Source: Rufibacter ruber
GTDB lineage: Bacteria > Bacteroidota > Bacteroidia > Cytophagales > Hymenobacteraceae
Reading direction: 5' to 3'
DNA length: 64,000 nucleotides
NCBI RefSeq assembly: GCF_001647275.1
Contig: NZ_LRMM01000005.1
Span: 1 to 64,000 of the forward strand
Position numbers and translations under genes: made by a program. This document shows, one piece after another, positions 36,881-45,158 of this stretch (its first letter is position 1; the number at the start of each line of letters is the position of its first letter). The notes beneath the pieces are model-generated. The model searched no databases, was not told the DNA's origin, and was given only the letters and a program-made list of their open reading frames with translations.

Positions 36881-36920
36881 CTGTTTTCGGGCTGTTTTCT
36901 GAAAAACAGGTCAAAAACGG
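36881..36920. repeat. Family A palindrome, copy 19
   Basis: CTGTTTTCGGGCTGTTTTCT, GAAAAACAGGTCAAAAACGG. Tandem minus-strand gap. Confidence 0.8.
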
Positions 36921-36947
36921 CTGGGACGGGAAAAAGTTGGGTTGGGT

Positions 36948-37460
36948 TTAGAAAGTGATGTTCTGCTGGGTATCACCTGTCTTGAGCAGGGCAGAGCGTT
37001 TCTTGCCCGCCACTTCTACGTTCACAATGTTGGTCTGGTCAGTAAACAGCTCGGTTAGCAGCGCGTTCTGCACCCAGACCTGCCCCCCCGGGGCCTTGCC
37101 CGCCGGAATCTCCACATACAGCCACACCGCGTCTGCCTCTTCCTGCAGGCCTAAGAAACGGAGTGCGGGCCGCGCCCCCTTGGCATGGGCGATAGCCAGG
37201 TGCGCCTGCAGGTACTCAGCAATGAGTTTGTTCACCCGCTCAGATTTGTCTAACCGAACGGGGGTTTTCTGCCTTCTGGTCAGGGCCTCTTCCAGGTCAT
37301 CTGCAAACACCCGCACTGACAGCTCAAAGGTGGCGTTTTTAGCGTTATAGCGGGCATCTGTGATGCTGGTGTGAAACTCATGCGCCCATGCCGGCCCCGT
37401 CAGAAAGAAAGCCACCAGCAGCGCCAAAATCGGCCGGAGGCCACGTCTCTTCTTTTTCAT
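36948..37460 (-). CDS. DUF6702-like exported protein
   Basis: A 170-residue secreted protein: signal peptide ending in PAWA, mature start HEFHTSITDARYN, then VRVFADDLEEAL, and conserved short beta strands to IVNVEVAGKKRS. This pattern (H-x-F-H-x-S start, FxDDLE segment) is typical of DUF6702, a widespread Bacteroidota family of unknown function, often near M1 peptidases. Here it follows rseP by about 100 bp on the same strand, so it may be in the dxr-rseP unit. Assignment by pattern. Confidence 0.75.
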   Translation of the reverse strand: MKKKRRGLRPILALLVAFFLTGPAWAHEFHTSITDARYNAKNATFELSVRVFADDLEEALTRRQKTPVRLDKSERVNKLIAEYLQAHLAIAHAKGARPALRFLGLQEEADAVWLYVEIPAGKAPGGQVWVQNALLTELFTDQTNIVNVEVAGKKRSALLKTGDTQQNITF

Positions 37461-37490
37461 CGTTCTCTCCTTCTCCCCTATAAACAGCTA

Positions 37491-37513
37491 GAGACGCTTG
37501 GTTAGTGCGTCTC
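37491..37513. repeat. Hairpin between rseP and the DUF6702 gene
   Basis: GAGACGC (37491-37497) and GCGTCTC (37507-37513) form a perfect 7-bp stem with a 9-nt loop. No T-run follows on the minus strand, so termination is doubtful. Confidence 0.45.
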
Positions 37514-37556
37514 CAGGTGGTAAAATAAAAATCTTGAACAGGCACTACCGACCCGG

Positions 37557-38870
37557 CTAGTTGAACAGCAGCTTGAAGAAGTCATTGAAAATGGCAAAGC
37601 CCATCAGGCCCAGCAGCAGCACCATGCCCACTTTCTGGGCATTTTCCAGAAACTTGTCTGACGGTTTTCGGCCCGAGATCATCTCATAGGTCAGGAACAT
37701 CACGTGCCCGCCGTCCAGGGCCGGAATGGGCAGAAAGTTCATGAAAGCCAGTACCATGGAAAGCATGGCCGTGATGGCCCAGAAATTAACCCAGGAGAAG
37801 TTGCCGCCAAAGATCTGCGCAATACCAATAGGCCCGCTCAACGCTTTAGAGGCAGACACCTCCCGTCTGAAAATCTTGGCAAACCCCTTGATGTTGGTGG
37901 TGATCACGCCAAATGCCTTCTCAGCGCCCACCGGTATAGATTGCAGCAACCCGTACTCCCGCGTAGCCCGCGGCAAAAGCAGCTCCGGCTGAAACCCAAT
38001 CACCCCATCTTCATCAATGGTGGTGTTAAGGGTAAGCTGCTGCCCGTTGCGCTCAACCTGCATGGGAACCGTCTTGCCTTTCAGGTTCTGAAGCGCCAGC
38101 TGGAACTCATGGAAAAACTGCACCGGCTGTCCGTTCACCTTCACAATTCGGTCTCCGGCTTGCAGGCCGGCTTTGGCCGCGTTGCTTTTGGCTTTCACCG
38201 CCTCAACGGCAAACGGCTCCCTTGGCAGAATAAAACCTACCCTGTCGCCGTCGGCCAGTTTGTCCATCAGGTCTACCGGTACTTTAATTTGAACTTGCTG
38301 GCCGTTGCGCTCAACCGTGTAAGAGGCGTTCTGCCCCAGCAGCACGTCTGGGCTGTACACGTCATTGAACTCCACCAGCGGGTTGCCGTTAATGGCCACA
38401 ATCTTGTCACCGTCCCGGAGGCCCATCTTCTGGCCAATCTCATTGGTCACTATGCCGTACTGCACGTCTTTGGCCAGCAGGTAGCTCTCACCGTACACGT
38501 AGGTTAAGGCGGCAAATATAAGGATACCCGTAATCACGTTGAAGATGATGCCGCCCATCATGACAATGAGGCGCTGCCAGGCCGGCTTGGCCCTGAACTC
38601 CCACGGCTGCGGCTCCTGTGAGAGCATGGCGGTGTCCAGTGACTCGTCTACCATGCCTGAGATTTTCACAAATCCGCCCAGCGGAATCATGCCAATCATG
38701 TACTCGGTCTCCCCTACCTGTTTGCTCACCAGCTTGGGCGGAAACCCGATGGCGTATTTCTCAACGCGCATGCCAAACCATTTGGCGGTGAGCATGTGCC
38801 CTAACTCATGTATTCCAACTAAGATGGTCAGCCCCAGAATTAACTGGCCGGCCATTACTAATGCATCCAT
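37557..38870 (-). CDS. rseP: Site-2 protease RseP (RIP metalloprotease)
   Basis: An inner-membrane zinc metalloprotease that cleaves substrates within the membrane, typically anti-sigma factors. 437 residues with HELGH near residue 22 in the first membrane helix, two PDZ domains (about 125-205 and 205-290), and the third catalytic residue in ALDGGH (LDG motif) near 385. It lies just downstream of dxr on the same strand; a dxr-rseP order is common in Bacteroidota. Its target is not deducible from the window. Confidence 0.94.
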   Translation of the reverse strand: MDALVMAGQLILGLTILVGIHELGHMLTAKWFGMRVEKYAIGFPPKLVSKQVGETEYMIGMIPLGGFVKISGMVDESLDTAMLSQEPQPWEFRAKPAWQRLIVMMGGIIFNVITGILIFAALTYVYGESYLLAKDVQYGIVTNEIGQKMGLRDGDKIVAINGNPLVEFNDVYSPDVLLGQNASYTVERNGQQVQIKVPVDLMDKLADGDRVGFILPREPFAVEAVKAKSNAAKAGLQAGDRIVKVNGQPVQFFHEFQLALQNLKGKTVPMQVERNGQQLTLNTTIDEDGVIGFQPELLLPRATREYGLLQSIPVGAEKAFGVITTNIKGFAKIFRREVSASKALSGPIGIAQIFGGNFSWVNFWAITAMLSMVLAFMNFLPIPALDGGHVMFLTYEMISGRKPSDKFLENAQKVGMVLLLGLMGFAIFNDFFKLLFN

Positions 38871-38961
38871 TTACTACGGTTATAAGGTAGAAACCAAACA
38901 CCCGGGGGTTTGTTTGGCTTTGCTGTCAATTTACTTGTAAGTCGTTGGCAGCGGCAGAAAC

Positions 38962-40116
38962 TTACGCCTGCAAGTGCTCTAACGCCAAACGACGGGCTTC
39001 TTTGTCTGACTCCACGTAGTCATCTAACGAAGGGCTGGCAATATACGCAACTTTAGCGAGACAGTCAGAAATGAGGTCGCTCATCTCCAGAAAGCCCACC
39101 TCGTCGCGCAGGAACGCCGCCACCGCCACCTCATTGGCGGCATTGAGCACGCACGGCGCGTTGCCGCCTTTCTCCATGGCCGCAAACGCCAGCCCCAGAT
39201 TCCGGAACGTCTCCAGGTCTGGCTGCTCAAACGTGAGCTGCGGGTAGTTCAGGAAGTTGAACCGGGGAAAATCTGCTTTCAGGCGGTTGGGGTAGTTGAG
39301 CGCATACTGAATGGGCAGCTTCATGTCAGGCAGGCCCATCTGCGCCTTTAAAGAACCGTCTTCAAACTGAACGAGCGAATGCACAATAGATTGCGGGTGC
39401 ACCACCACTTCTATCTGGTCATTGCGCAGCCCAAACAGCCATTTGGCCTCAATCACCTCCAGCCCCTTGTTCATGAGGCTGGCCGAATCTATGGTAATCT
39501 TCGCGCCCATCTCCCAATTAGGGTGCTTGAGCGCCTGGGCTTTGGTCACGGTCTGTAGAAAGGCCCGATCTTTGCCCCGGAACGGCCCACCCGAAGCGGT
39601 CAGGATAATCTTCTCAATGGGATTGTGGAATTCGCCGGCCAGACACTGGAAAATGGCGCTGTGCTCAGAGTCAACGGGGTAAATGTTCACGCCTTTCTCC
39701 CGCGCCAGTTCTGTGATGAGCTGCCCTGCTACCACCAGCGTCTCTTTGTTCGCCAGGGCGATGGTTTTCTGGGCTTCAATGGCTTTGATAGTGGGTTGCA
39801 GCCCGGCGTAGCCCACCATGGCGGTGAGCACAATGTCTACGGTGTCCATCTGCACCACGCTGTTCACGGCGCTCATGCCCGCGTAAACTTTGATGGGGTG
39901 CGCCGCCAGTGCATCGCGCACCTGGTCATACAACTCTTCCTTGGTGATGACTACCACGTTGGGCTGAAAGGCCATGGCCTGCGCAATAAGTAAATCTGCG
40001 TTGCTGTGGGCAGTGAGCACTTCCACCTCAAATGCCTGCGGCTGCGCCTGAATCACCTCCAGCGCCTGGGTGCCAATAGAGCCCGTTGAGCCAAGAACGG
40101 CTACTCGTTTCTTCAT
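38962..40116 (-). CDS. dxr: 1-deoxy-D-xylulose 5-phosphate reductoisomerase
   Basis: Converts DXP to MEP with NADPH in the non-mevalonate isoprenoid pathway. The 384-residue length is standard. The N-terminus carries GSTGSIGTQAL (NADPH), the middle NKETLVVAG and the active-site VDSEHSAIFQC with metal-binding D and E, and LTASGGPF is the flexible-loop region. MPDMKLPIQYAL follows. First gene of a likely dxr-rseP unit. Confidence 0.97.
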   Translation of the reverse strand: MKKRVAVLGSTGSIGTQALEVIQAQPQAFEVEVLTAHSNADLLIAQAMAFQPNVVVITKEELYDQVRDALAAHPIKVYAGMSAVNSVVQMDTVDIVLTAMVGYAGLQPTIKAIEAQKTIALANKETLVVAGQLITELAREKGVNIYPVDSEHSAIFQCLAGEFHNPIEKIILTASGGPFRGKDRAFLQTVTKAQALKHPNWEMGAKITIDSASLMNKGLEVIEAKWLFGLRNDQIEVVVHPQSIVHSLVQFEDGSLKAQMGLPDMKLPIQYALNYPNRLKADFPRFNFLNYPQLTFEQPDLETFRNLGLAFAAMEKGGNAPCVLNAANEVAVAAFLRDEVGFLEMSDLISDCLAKVAYIASPSLDDYVESDKEARRLALEHLQA

Positions 40117-40131
40117 GTACTCTGGTTAACG

Positions 40132-40171
40132 CCGTTTCTGGCCTGTTTTCGCGAAATTAGGGGAAAAACGG
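40132..40171. repeat. Family A palindrome, copy 20
   Basis: CCGTTTCTGGCCTGTTTTCG and GAAATTAGGGGAAAAACGG; the right arm is slightly diverged. It lies 16 bp upstream of dxr. Confidence 0.75.
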
Positions 40172-40257
40172 GAGTTTCTTTCTATTTTCTGATTTGCATG
40201 GGTGGTTCTGGTAGTGGCTTCATGACCTGCCACCAACACACTTTTCATTCTTCTAAC

Positions 40258-40350
40258 TTGTCATTCTGGAAGAATCTAGGTGGCGAACGGTTATAGCATT
40301 GTAGTAAAGGGCACTGCTGTTCGCCCACAAGTTCCTTTCAGGATGACAAA
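40258..40350. repeat. Family B inverted repeat, copy 4
   Basis: Left end TTGTCATTCTGGAAGAATCT, right end TTCCTTTCAGGATGACAAA, inner GGCGAAC/GTTCGCC. About 93 bp. Confidence 0.78.
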
Positions 40351-40382
40351 ATACGTAAGGGTGAAGCGTCCGATTATGCCTA

Positions 40383-40420
40383 CGTTTCCACCCTAATTTC
40401 CTGAAAACAGGCCGAAAACG
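40383..40420. repeat. Family A palindrome, copy 21
   Basis: CGTTTCCACCCTAATTTCCT and GAAAACAGGCCGAAAACG. It lies 6 bp past the CNNM/CBS stop. Its left arm resembles copy 14. Confidence 0.72.
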
Positions 40421-40426
40421 GAAAAG

Positions 40427-41710
40427 CTATTTCACCGGAATTTCCTTCAACAGCACTTTGTCCATCTTGCTGCCGTCCAGGTCTACAATCTCCAGCTCGA
40501 AGCCGTTATAGGTGAATTTCTCGCCGGTGGCGGGAATGCGGTTGAGGTAATAGATGATAAAACCGGCCAGGGTCTCAAACTCGGTGGGGTTTTTCTTGAT
40601 GAGTTCGCGCTTGAGCTGTCTGTTCAGGTCTTTCACTTCCAGGCCGCCGCTCACCAGGTAAGAGCCGTCTTCACGTTTCACCAGCAGCGTTTCCTCCAGC
40701 TCATCAATGTCTGGGATGTTGCCCACAATGGCCTCCAGAATGTCATGCAGCGTGATAATGCCCTCTACCGCGCCAAACTCGTCTACCACAATGCCCAGGT
40801 ACTGCTTTTTCTCCTTGAACAGCGTGAGCACCGCGCTGGCGTACATGGTCTCAGGCACGTAAATAGGCTCTTTCACAATGGCAGCCACGGGCAGGCGCTG
40901 GGTCAACAGGTTCTCGTAAAAGTCTTTGGCGGTGAGAATGCCCATGATTTTGTCTTGCAGGCCGTCATAAACCGGAAACTTGGAATGCGCGCTCGCCTTG
41001 ATTTTGCGGTGTATTTCCTCCAGCGGTTCCTGCAGGTTCACCCACTCCACCTCGCGGCGGTGGGTTCTCAGGTTACGCGCCCGCTGCCCCGAATACTGGA
41101 AAATGTTCTGGTGCAAATCGGTTTCGTCTTTGGCCAATACGCCCTGTTTGCCCGCCGTCTTAATAATCTGCCGAAGTTCTTCCTCAGACATTTTCTCTTC
41201 CTCCGGCGCCTTCACGCGCAGCAACTTCATGACCAGGTTAGTGGACACCGACAGCAGTTTGACCAGCGGCAGCGTGCCCTTGGTAAACGCCTTGATGATG
41301 GGCGCCACAAACAACGCAATGCGCTCGCTGTTGCCCATGGCCAGGGTTTTGGGAATGAGTTCGCCAATCACAATGGAGAAATACGTAATCAGGCCCACCA
41401 CAATGATAATGGAGAGCGTGTCTGCGTACGGGGCCAGAAACTCCACCTGCACCAGCACGCCCCGCATGTCATCAGAGAGGGCCGCGCCCCCGTACGCCCC
41501 CAGCACCACGCCAATCAAGGTAATGCCCACCTGCACCGCCGACAGGAAATCTTCGGGTTCGGCCAGCAGATCCAGCACGGTCTGGGCGCTTTTGCTGCCT
41601 TCCTGCGCCTTGCGCTTCATGCGGTCTTTGCGCACGGAAATGATGGAGATTTCTGACAGCGCGAAGAAGCCGTTTAACAAGGTGAGGACAACAAGAATGA
41701 GAATTTCCAT
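40427..41710 (-). CDS. CNNM/CBS-domain membrane protein (hemolysin C/CorC family)
   Basis: A 427-residue inner-membrane protein. DUF21/CNNM transmembrane domain at about 1-195 (LILVVLTLLNGFFALSEISI, the ExxE-like acidic helix; VQVGITLIGVVLGAYGG), a pair of CBS domains (about 205-330, including GIVVDEFGAVEGIITLHDIL in part) and a C-terminal transporter-associated CorC/HlyC domain (about 345-427). CNNM/CorC proteins handle Mg2+ or Na+ transport; the 'hemolysin' name is historical. Single gene bounded by family A palindromes. Confidence 0.92.
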   Translation of the reverse strand: MEILILVVLTLLNGFFALSEISIISVRKDRMKRKAQEGSKSAQTVLDLLAEPEDFLSAVQVGITLIGVVLGAYGGAALSDDMRGVLVQVEFLAPYADTLSIIIVVGLITYFSIVIGELIPKTLAMGNSERIALFVAPIIKAFTKGTLPLVKLLSVSTNLVMKLLRVKAPEEEKMSEEELRQIIKTAGKQGVLAKDETDLHQNIFQYSGQRARNLRTHRREVEWVNLQEPLEEIHRKIKASAHSKFPVYDGLQDKIMGILTAKDFYENLLTQRLPVAAIVKEPIYVPETMYASAVLTLFKEKKQYLGIVVDEFGAVEGIITLHDILEAIVGNIPDIDELEETLLVKREDGSYLVSGGLEVKDLNRQLKRELIKKNPTEFETLAGFIIYYLNRIPATGEKFTYNGFELEIVDLDGSKMDKVLLKEIPVK

Positions 41711-41779
41711 GGGGAAGTAAGAGAACGCGAATCAGGTAAAAGAAAATCTTGGATTACTTTGGGCATAACGAGCAATTGG

Positions 41780-41817
41780 CGTTTTCAGCATGTTTTCAGA
41801 AAAACAGGCCAGAAACG
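41780..41817. repeat. Family A palindrome, copy 22
   Basis: CGTTTTCAGCATGTTTTCAG and AAAAACAGGCCAGAAACG. It starts 3-6 bp beyond the downstream gene's stop on the minus strand. Confidence 0.8.
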
Positions 41818-41822
41818 GTCTA

Positions 41823-43319
41823 TTACCGCGCCACCTCCAGCAGCCCCTCCGCCAGATGACGGTCATTGCTCAGCCGGGGCACCTTGTTTTGGCCGCCCAG
41901 CTTGCCCTGGCCCTTCATGTACCGCTGAAAAGCGTCTGGCGGCAGCGGCGTGATCTTCAGATTGTCCAGAATGTTCCCGGAGATAAGATCGTCATAGTAG
42001 CTGTTGCGGCGGCGCAGGTGCCAGTTCAGGGCTTTGGCGAACCGCTCCGGGTCGTGCGGCGGGGTATCAAAGGCAATGAGCCACTCATGGTAAGACGCAC
42101 CGGCATTCTGGCTCACGTAGGGCGCCACGGTGAACTCGGTCACGGCCACTTCCTTGAACTCGGCCATGGCGTCTTGCAGGGCGCCCTCCACTTCTTCGGC
42201 AATGACGTGTTCGCCAAAGGCGGAAATAAAATGCTTGAGGCGGCCGCTCACCACCAATTTGTGCGGAAACAAAGACGTGAACTTGACCGTGTCGCCAATG
42301 GAGTAGCCCCAGAGACCGGCGTTGCTGTTGATGATGAGCGCATAGTTTACGCCGGTTTTCACCTCGGCCAGCGTGAGGCGGCGCGGGTTGGGCTGGTGGT
42401 ATTCCTCGGCGGGAATGAATTCGTAGAAGATGCCGCTGTCGGCCATGAGGAGCAAACCAGGGTCTTCTTGCTGGTTCTGGTAGGCGAAAAAGCCTTCTGA
42501 GGCCGGAAATGTCTCAATAGAATCAATTTTCCGCCCAATGCTCTCCAGCAGCTTCGCCCGGTAGGGCGCAAAGTTCACGCCGCCGTACACAAACAGGTTG
42601 AAGTCTGGGAACACGTCTTTGATGTGCTGCCCGGTACGGGCCATGATTTTGTCAAAGTACATCTGCACCCACGGCGGTATACCTGAGATCAAGGTCATCT
42701 GCTGGCCCAGCGTCTCGTCAATAATCGCGTCCAGCTTGGTTTCCCAGTCTTCCAGGCAGTTGGTCTGGTAGCTGGGCATCTGGTTGGTGCGCAGGTACCC
42801 CGGCACGTGGTGGTTCACAATGCCCGACAACCGGCCGGTATTAATGCCCGCCACCTGTTCCAGCACCGGGCTTCCGCTCAAAAAAATGAGTTTGCCGTCC
42901 AGAAACTGCGCCTTGCCCGTCTCGTGAATGTAGTTCAGGAGCGCGTTGCGGGCGCTGTTGATGTGGTTGGGGATAGAGTCTTTGGTGATGGGAATGTATT
43001 TGGTGCCCGAGGTGGTGCCTGACGTTTTGGCGAAATACAGCGGAAGCCCCGGCCACAGCACGTCTTTCTCGCCCTTTTTCAGGCGGTCAAAATACGGCCG
43101 CAGCCCTTCATAGTCCCGCACCGGCACCGCCTGCACAAAATCCTTATGGCTCTGAATGTCTTTGAAGTAATGGTCTTTGCCAAAGGCCGTGTTGGCCGCC
43201 TTCTTCATGATCTGGTGAAAAATCTGTTGCTGAGCCTGGGCCGGACGCTCCATCCAGCCTTTCTGCCGGGCATGCACCCACGCGGCAAACGGTTTACTCA
43301 ACAATGACTTTACTCCCAT
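41823..43319 (-). CDS. GH3-type acyl-acid-amide synthetase-like protein
   Basis: A 498-residue member of the GH3 auxin-responsive promoter family, an ANL-like acyl-adenylating enzyme unrelated to GH3 glycosidases. AMP-binding motif KTSGTTSGTKYIP, YASEGFFAYQ-like loop (FPASEGFFAYQ), and INSNAGLWGYSIGD are visible. Plant homologues conjugate amino acids to acyl hormones; the bacterial substrate is unknown. The gene stands alone, bounded by family A palindromes. Confidence 0.9.
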   Translation of the reverse strand: MGVKSLLSKPFAAWVHARQKGWMERPAQAQQQIFHQIMKKAANTAFGKDHYFKDIQSHKDFVQAVPVRDYEGLRPYFDRLKKGEKDVLWPGLPLYFAKTSGTTSGTKYIPITKDSIPNHINSARNALLNYIHETGKAQFLDGKLIFLSGSPVLEQVAGINTGRLSGIVNHHVPGYLRTNQMPSYQTNCLEDWETKLDAIIDETLGQQMTLISGIPPWVQMYFDKIMARTGQHIKDVFPDFNLFVYGGVNFAPYRAKLLESIGRKIDSIETFPASEGFFAYQNQQEDPGLLLMADSGIFYEFIPAEEYHQPNPRRLTLAEVKTGVNYALIINSNAGLWGYSIGDTVKFTSLFPHKLVVSGRLKHFISAFGEHVIAEEVEGALQDAMAEFKEVAVTEFTVAPYVSQNAGASYHEWLIAFDTPPHDPERFAKALNWHLRRRNSYYDDLISGNILDNLKITPLPPDAFQRYMKGQGKLGGQNKVPRLSNDRHLAEGLLEVAR

Positions 43320-43427
43320 AGACGCAAAAAAATCAAGTTCTTAAAATACAAATTCCTGACCTTAGAAACACAGCCAAGTGGGTAAAGATACTAATCTTCT
43401 CCTAAAGTAGATGACGCCGCACTCTCG

Positions 43428-43466
43428 CTGTTTTCGGCCTGTTTTGTCGAAAACAGGCCGAAAACA
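43428..43466. repeat. Family A palindrome, copy 23 (near perfect)
   Basis: CTGTTTTCGGCCTGTTTT, loop gtc, GAAAACAGGCCGAAAACA. Paired GGCC and CGA/TCG; only the last base fails. Divergent gap. Confidence 0.88.
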
Positions 43467-43648
43467 TAACTGGCTTTCTTGAAACTTCTGCACCAATTTC
43501 CGCCTGGGCGGCAATAACCAAACCTCTTAAATTTCAGTACAGCTTACAGGAACTCAGGGGTTGGGAATTCAACCTACCGGGCAACTGCGGCGTTTTGGTA
43601 GGCATGGGTACTCACTTTCAGCGTATGAGAAAAGGTAAATGTTCTTGA

Positions 43649-43783
43649 ACCGCTCTTCCGGATTTAAAATCTGGAAGGAAATAACCGGAGATTTGTAATC
43701 CCCGTCTCTGCGCCATCCATCAGAAAAGCCGCGGATTGCAAATCCGCAGTTACCCAGGTTCGGGATTACAAATCCCGAACAGG
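43649..43783. repeat. Family C multi-hairpin element, copy 2
   Basis: About 135 bp with dyads CTTCC..GGAAG, GGAGATTTGTAATCCCC, GCGGATTGCAAATCCGC, and CGGGATTACAAATCCCG. Same order as 27744-27879. Confidence 0.78.
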
Positions 43784-43858
43784 AGGGGCAGCAGAGCAGT
43801 GTGGGAATAAAAGAGAGAATTCAGCAATGTCATTCTAATCGTTCCATGGTCTTTGCTG

Positions 43859-44016
43859 CACGCATTGCGTCCCCCTTTGAAGGGGGTAGGGGGATGACGA
43901 AGGCCGTTGAAGAACCGTCTGATTTGTATAAAATGAAAAAGAGGAAATGAATCTCGGGAATGCGAGACTCTGCACGAGTATTCATCCCGGGCCTTCAAAG
44001 GGGGACAGAATGCGTG
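43859..44016. mobile_element. Family D MITE-like element, copy 2 (opposite orientation)
   Basis: About 158 bp. CACGCATTGCGTCCCCCTTT on the left, AAAGGGGGACAGAATGCGTG on the right; interior GGGGGATGACGAAGGCC and CTCGGGAATGCGA. It is the reverse complement of 35841-36010 apart from small changes. Confidence 0.78.
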
Positions 44017-44035
44017 GAAATTCAGGAGTTCTCGT

Positions 44036-44043
44036 TATCTTTC
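44036..44043 (+). promoter_or_regulatory. Candidate -7 box of the OsmC gene
   Basis: TATCTTTC differs from TAnnTTTG at one position and lies 30 bp before the ATG at 44074. Confidence 0.4.
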
Positions 44044-44073
44044 ATCAAAACCAACCTAACAAATTTTAAAACT

Positions 44074-44511
44074 ATGGCAAATAACACAGGTACGGCGGTC
44101 TGGGAAGGCGGCCTCAAAGACGGCAAAGGCTCTCTCTCCACCCAAAGCGGCACCCTGGACGCGCGTTTCTCGTTCGGGTCACGGTTTGAGGAAGGCGCCA
44201 GCGGCACCAACCCCGAGGAACTCATTGGCGCGGCCCACGCCGGCTGCTTCTCCATGTTCCTGAGCGCGTTGCTGGAAGGCGCGGGCACGCCCGCCACTTC
44301 GGTGAAAACCGTGGCCAAAATCACGTTGGGCAAAGATGATACCGGCCCGTTCATCTCCAAGATCGCGCTGACGTGCGAGGCTGACGTGTCCGGCATCTCC
44401 AACGATGATTTCCAGCAACAGGCCCAGAAAGCCAAAGAGGGCTGCCCAATTTCCAGAGCGTTGGCCTCAGTGCCCGAGATCACGCTGCAGGCAACCCTGA
44501 AAGGTGCCTGA
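44074..44511 (+). CDS. OsmC-family peroxiredoxin
   Basis: A 145-residue thiol peroxidase of the OsmC/Ohr group that reduces organic hydroperoxides. The catalytic cysteine lies in AAHAGCFSMFLSALL and the resolving cysteine in KEGCPISRAL; GTNPEELIGAAHAGC is the family signature. The ATG at 44074 is chosen because earlier in-frame starts run into the MITE-like element. The PH-like gene follows after a promoter box of its own. Confidence 0.95.
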   Translation: MANNTGTAVWEGGLKDGKGSLSTQSGTLDARFSFGSRFEEGASGTNPEELIGAAHAGCFSMFLSALLEGAGTPATSVKTVAKITLGKDDTGPFISKIALTCEADVSGISNDDFQQQAQKAKEGCPISRALASVPEITLQATLKGA

Positions 44512-44543
44512 TCTTCGGCCTGAGGCCGATATCAAAATTTCAT

Positions 44544-44551
44544 TATCTTTG
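44544..44551 (+). promoter_or_regulatory. -7 promoter box of the PH-like membrane gene
   Basis: TATCTTTG is an exact TAnnTTTG match 18 bp before the ATG at 44569, a typical spacing for a short leader. Confidence 0.5.
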
Positions 44552-44568
44552 CCCAATAGATTGAATGC

Positions 44569-45063
44569 ATGAAATCATTGGCTAGAGTTGGGTTGCGCCC
44601 GTCGCGTGACCATAAAATCTCCTTCGGGGTGCAGTTGGCGCTGGTGCTGCTGTGGTTGGCGTACGGTACGTTTTTGATTATGACGGAGCCCGGCTCCTCT
44701 ACCAACGACCGTCACTTTATCCACTACATCTTTCTGGTGCTGGCCTTTTGTTACCTGCTGTTCATTCTGGCGCAGAACACGTCTCTGTTTGGGCAACAGT
44801 CTTACATTGAGATCACGCCCGCTTACGTGGTGGAGAAACGGGGCCATTTTAAGAGCAAAGTGGCTATTCCGCTGCAAGATGTCACAGACATCTCCCTGAA
44901 CAACACCCAGGCCCGCTTTGCCATGCGTGACGGCTCCCGCTGCCACGTTAACCTCAAACTGGTGAGCACCCGCAAAGGGCAGCGCGTTGTGCGGGAGAAG
45001 CTGCTGGTGGTGGCTGAGCGCCATGCCATTCCGGTAACCGACAGCTCTACGGCCAGAAGATAG
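44569..45063 (+). CDS. Two-helix membrane protein with PH-like domain
   Basis: A 164-residue protein: basic N-terminus, two transmembrane helices (about 22-40 and 52-68), then a soluble beta-rich part (about 75-150) with EITPAYVVEKRGHFKSKVAI and IPLQDVTDISLNN, a pattern seen in bacterial PH (YdbT/PF03703-like) domains. It could sit in the inner membrane with the PH part cytoplasmic. No enzymatic motif. Convergent with the peroxiredoxin gene and separated by a strong terminator. Confidence 0.75.
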   Translation: MKSLARVGLRPSRDHKISFGVQLALVLLWLAYGTFLIMTEPGSSTNDRHFIHYIFLVLAFCYLLFILAQNTSLFGQQSYIEITPAYVVEKRGHFKSKVAIPLQDVTDISLNNTQARFAMRDGSRCHVNLKLVSTRKGQRVVREKLLVVAERHAIPVTDSSTARR

Positions 45064-45067
45064 ATTC

Positions 45068-45107
45068 CTGTTTTGGGGGTATTTTCCTGAAAACAGGCCA
45101 AAAACAG
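45068..45107. repeat. Family A palindrome, copy 24
   Basis: CTGTTTTGGGGGTATTTTCC, TGAAAACAGGCCAAAAACAG. Directly adjoins the terminator hairpin that follows. Confidence 0.75.
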
Positions 45108-45143
45108 AAAGGCCCTTCTTGGCAGAAGGGCCTTTCTGTTTTT
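45100..45143. terminator. Bidirectional terminator between PH-like and peroxiredoxin genes
   Basis: A 15-bp perfect stem (45105-45119/45124-45138, core GGCCCTTCT/AGAAGGGCC) flanked by A-run and T-run (TTTTT 45139-45143). Confidence 0.93.
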
Positions 45144-45158
45144 ACCAAAATTGGCAGC

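Larger units (their letters stand above)
43320..44073. other. Repeat-dense divergent intergenic region
   Basis: About 750 bp with no credible gene. It is largely made of family A, C and D repeats. The OsmC promoter box (44036-44043) is at the right edge. Confidence 0.6.

Noticed and set aside
37704-38507. Open frame opposite rseP
   Set aside because: Antisense shadow of a clear site-2 protease gene; composition is that of reverse-complemented coding DNA.
5788-40350. CRISPR-like spacing of repeats
   Set aside because: Repeats are far apart, are inverted repeats and have no regular spacers or cas genes.
40745-41656. Open frames opposite the CNNM/CBS gene
   Set aside because: Two overlapping antisense frames with no motif; the sense frame has complete domains.
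43639-43790. tRNA-like GGTTCGGGATTACAAATCCC segment
   Set aside because: GTTCG next to paired arms suggested a T-loop, but it is part of a repeated multi-hairpin element with no acceptor stem or anticodon arm.
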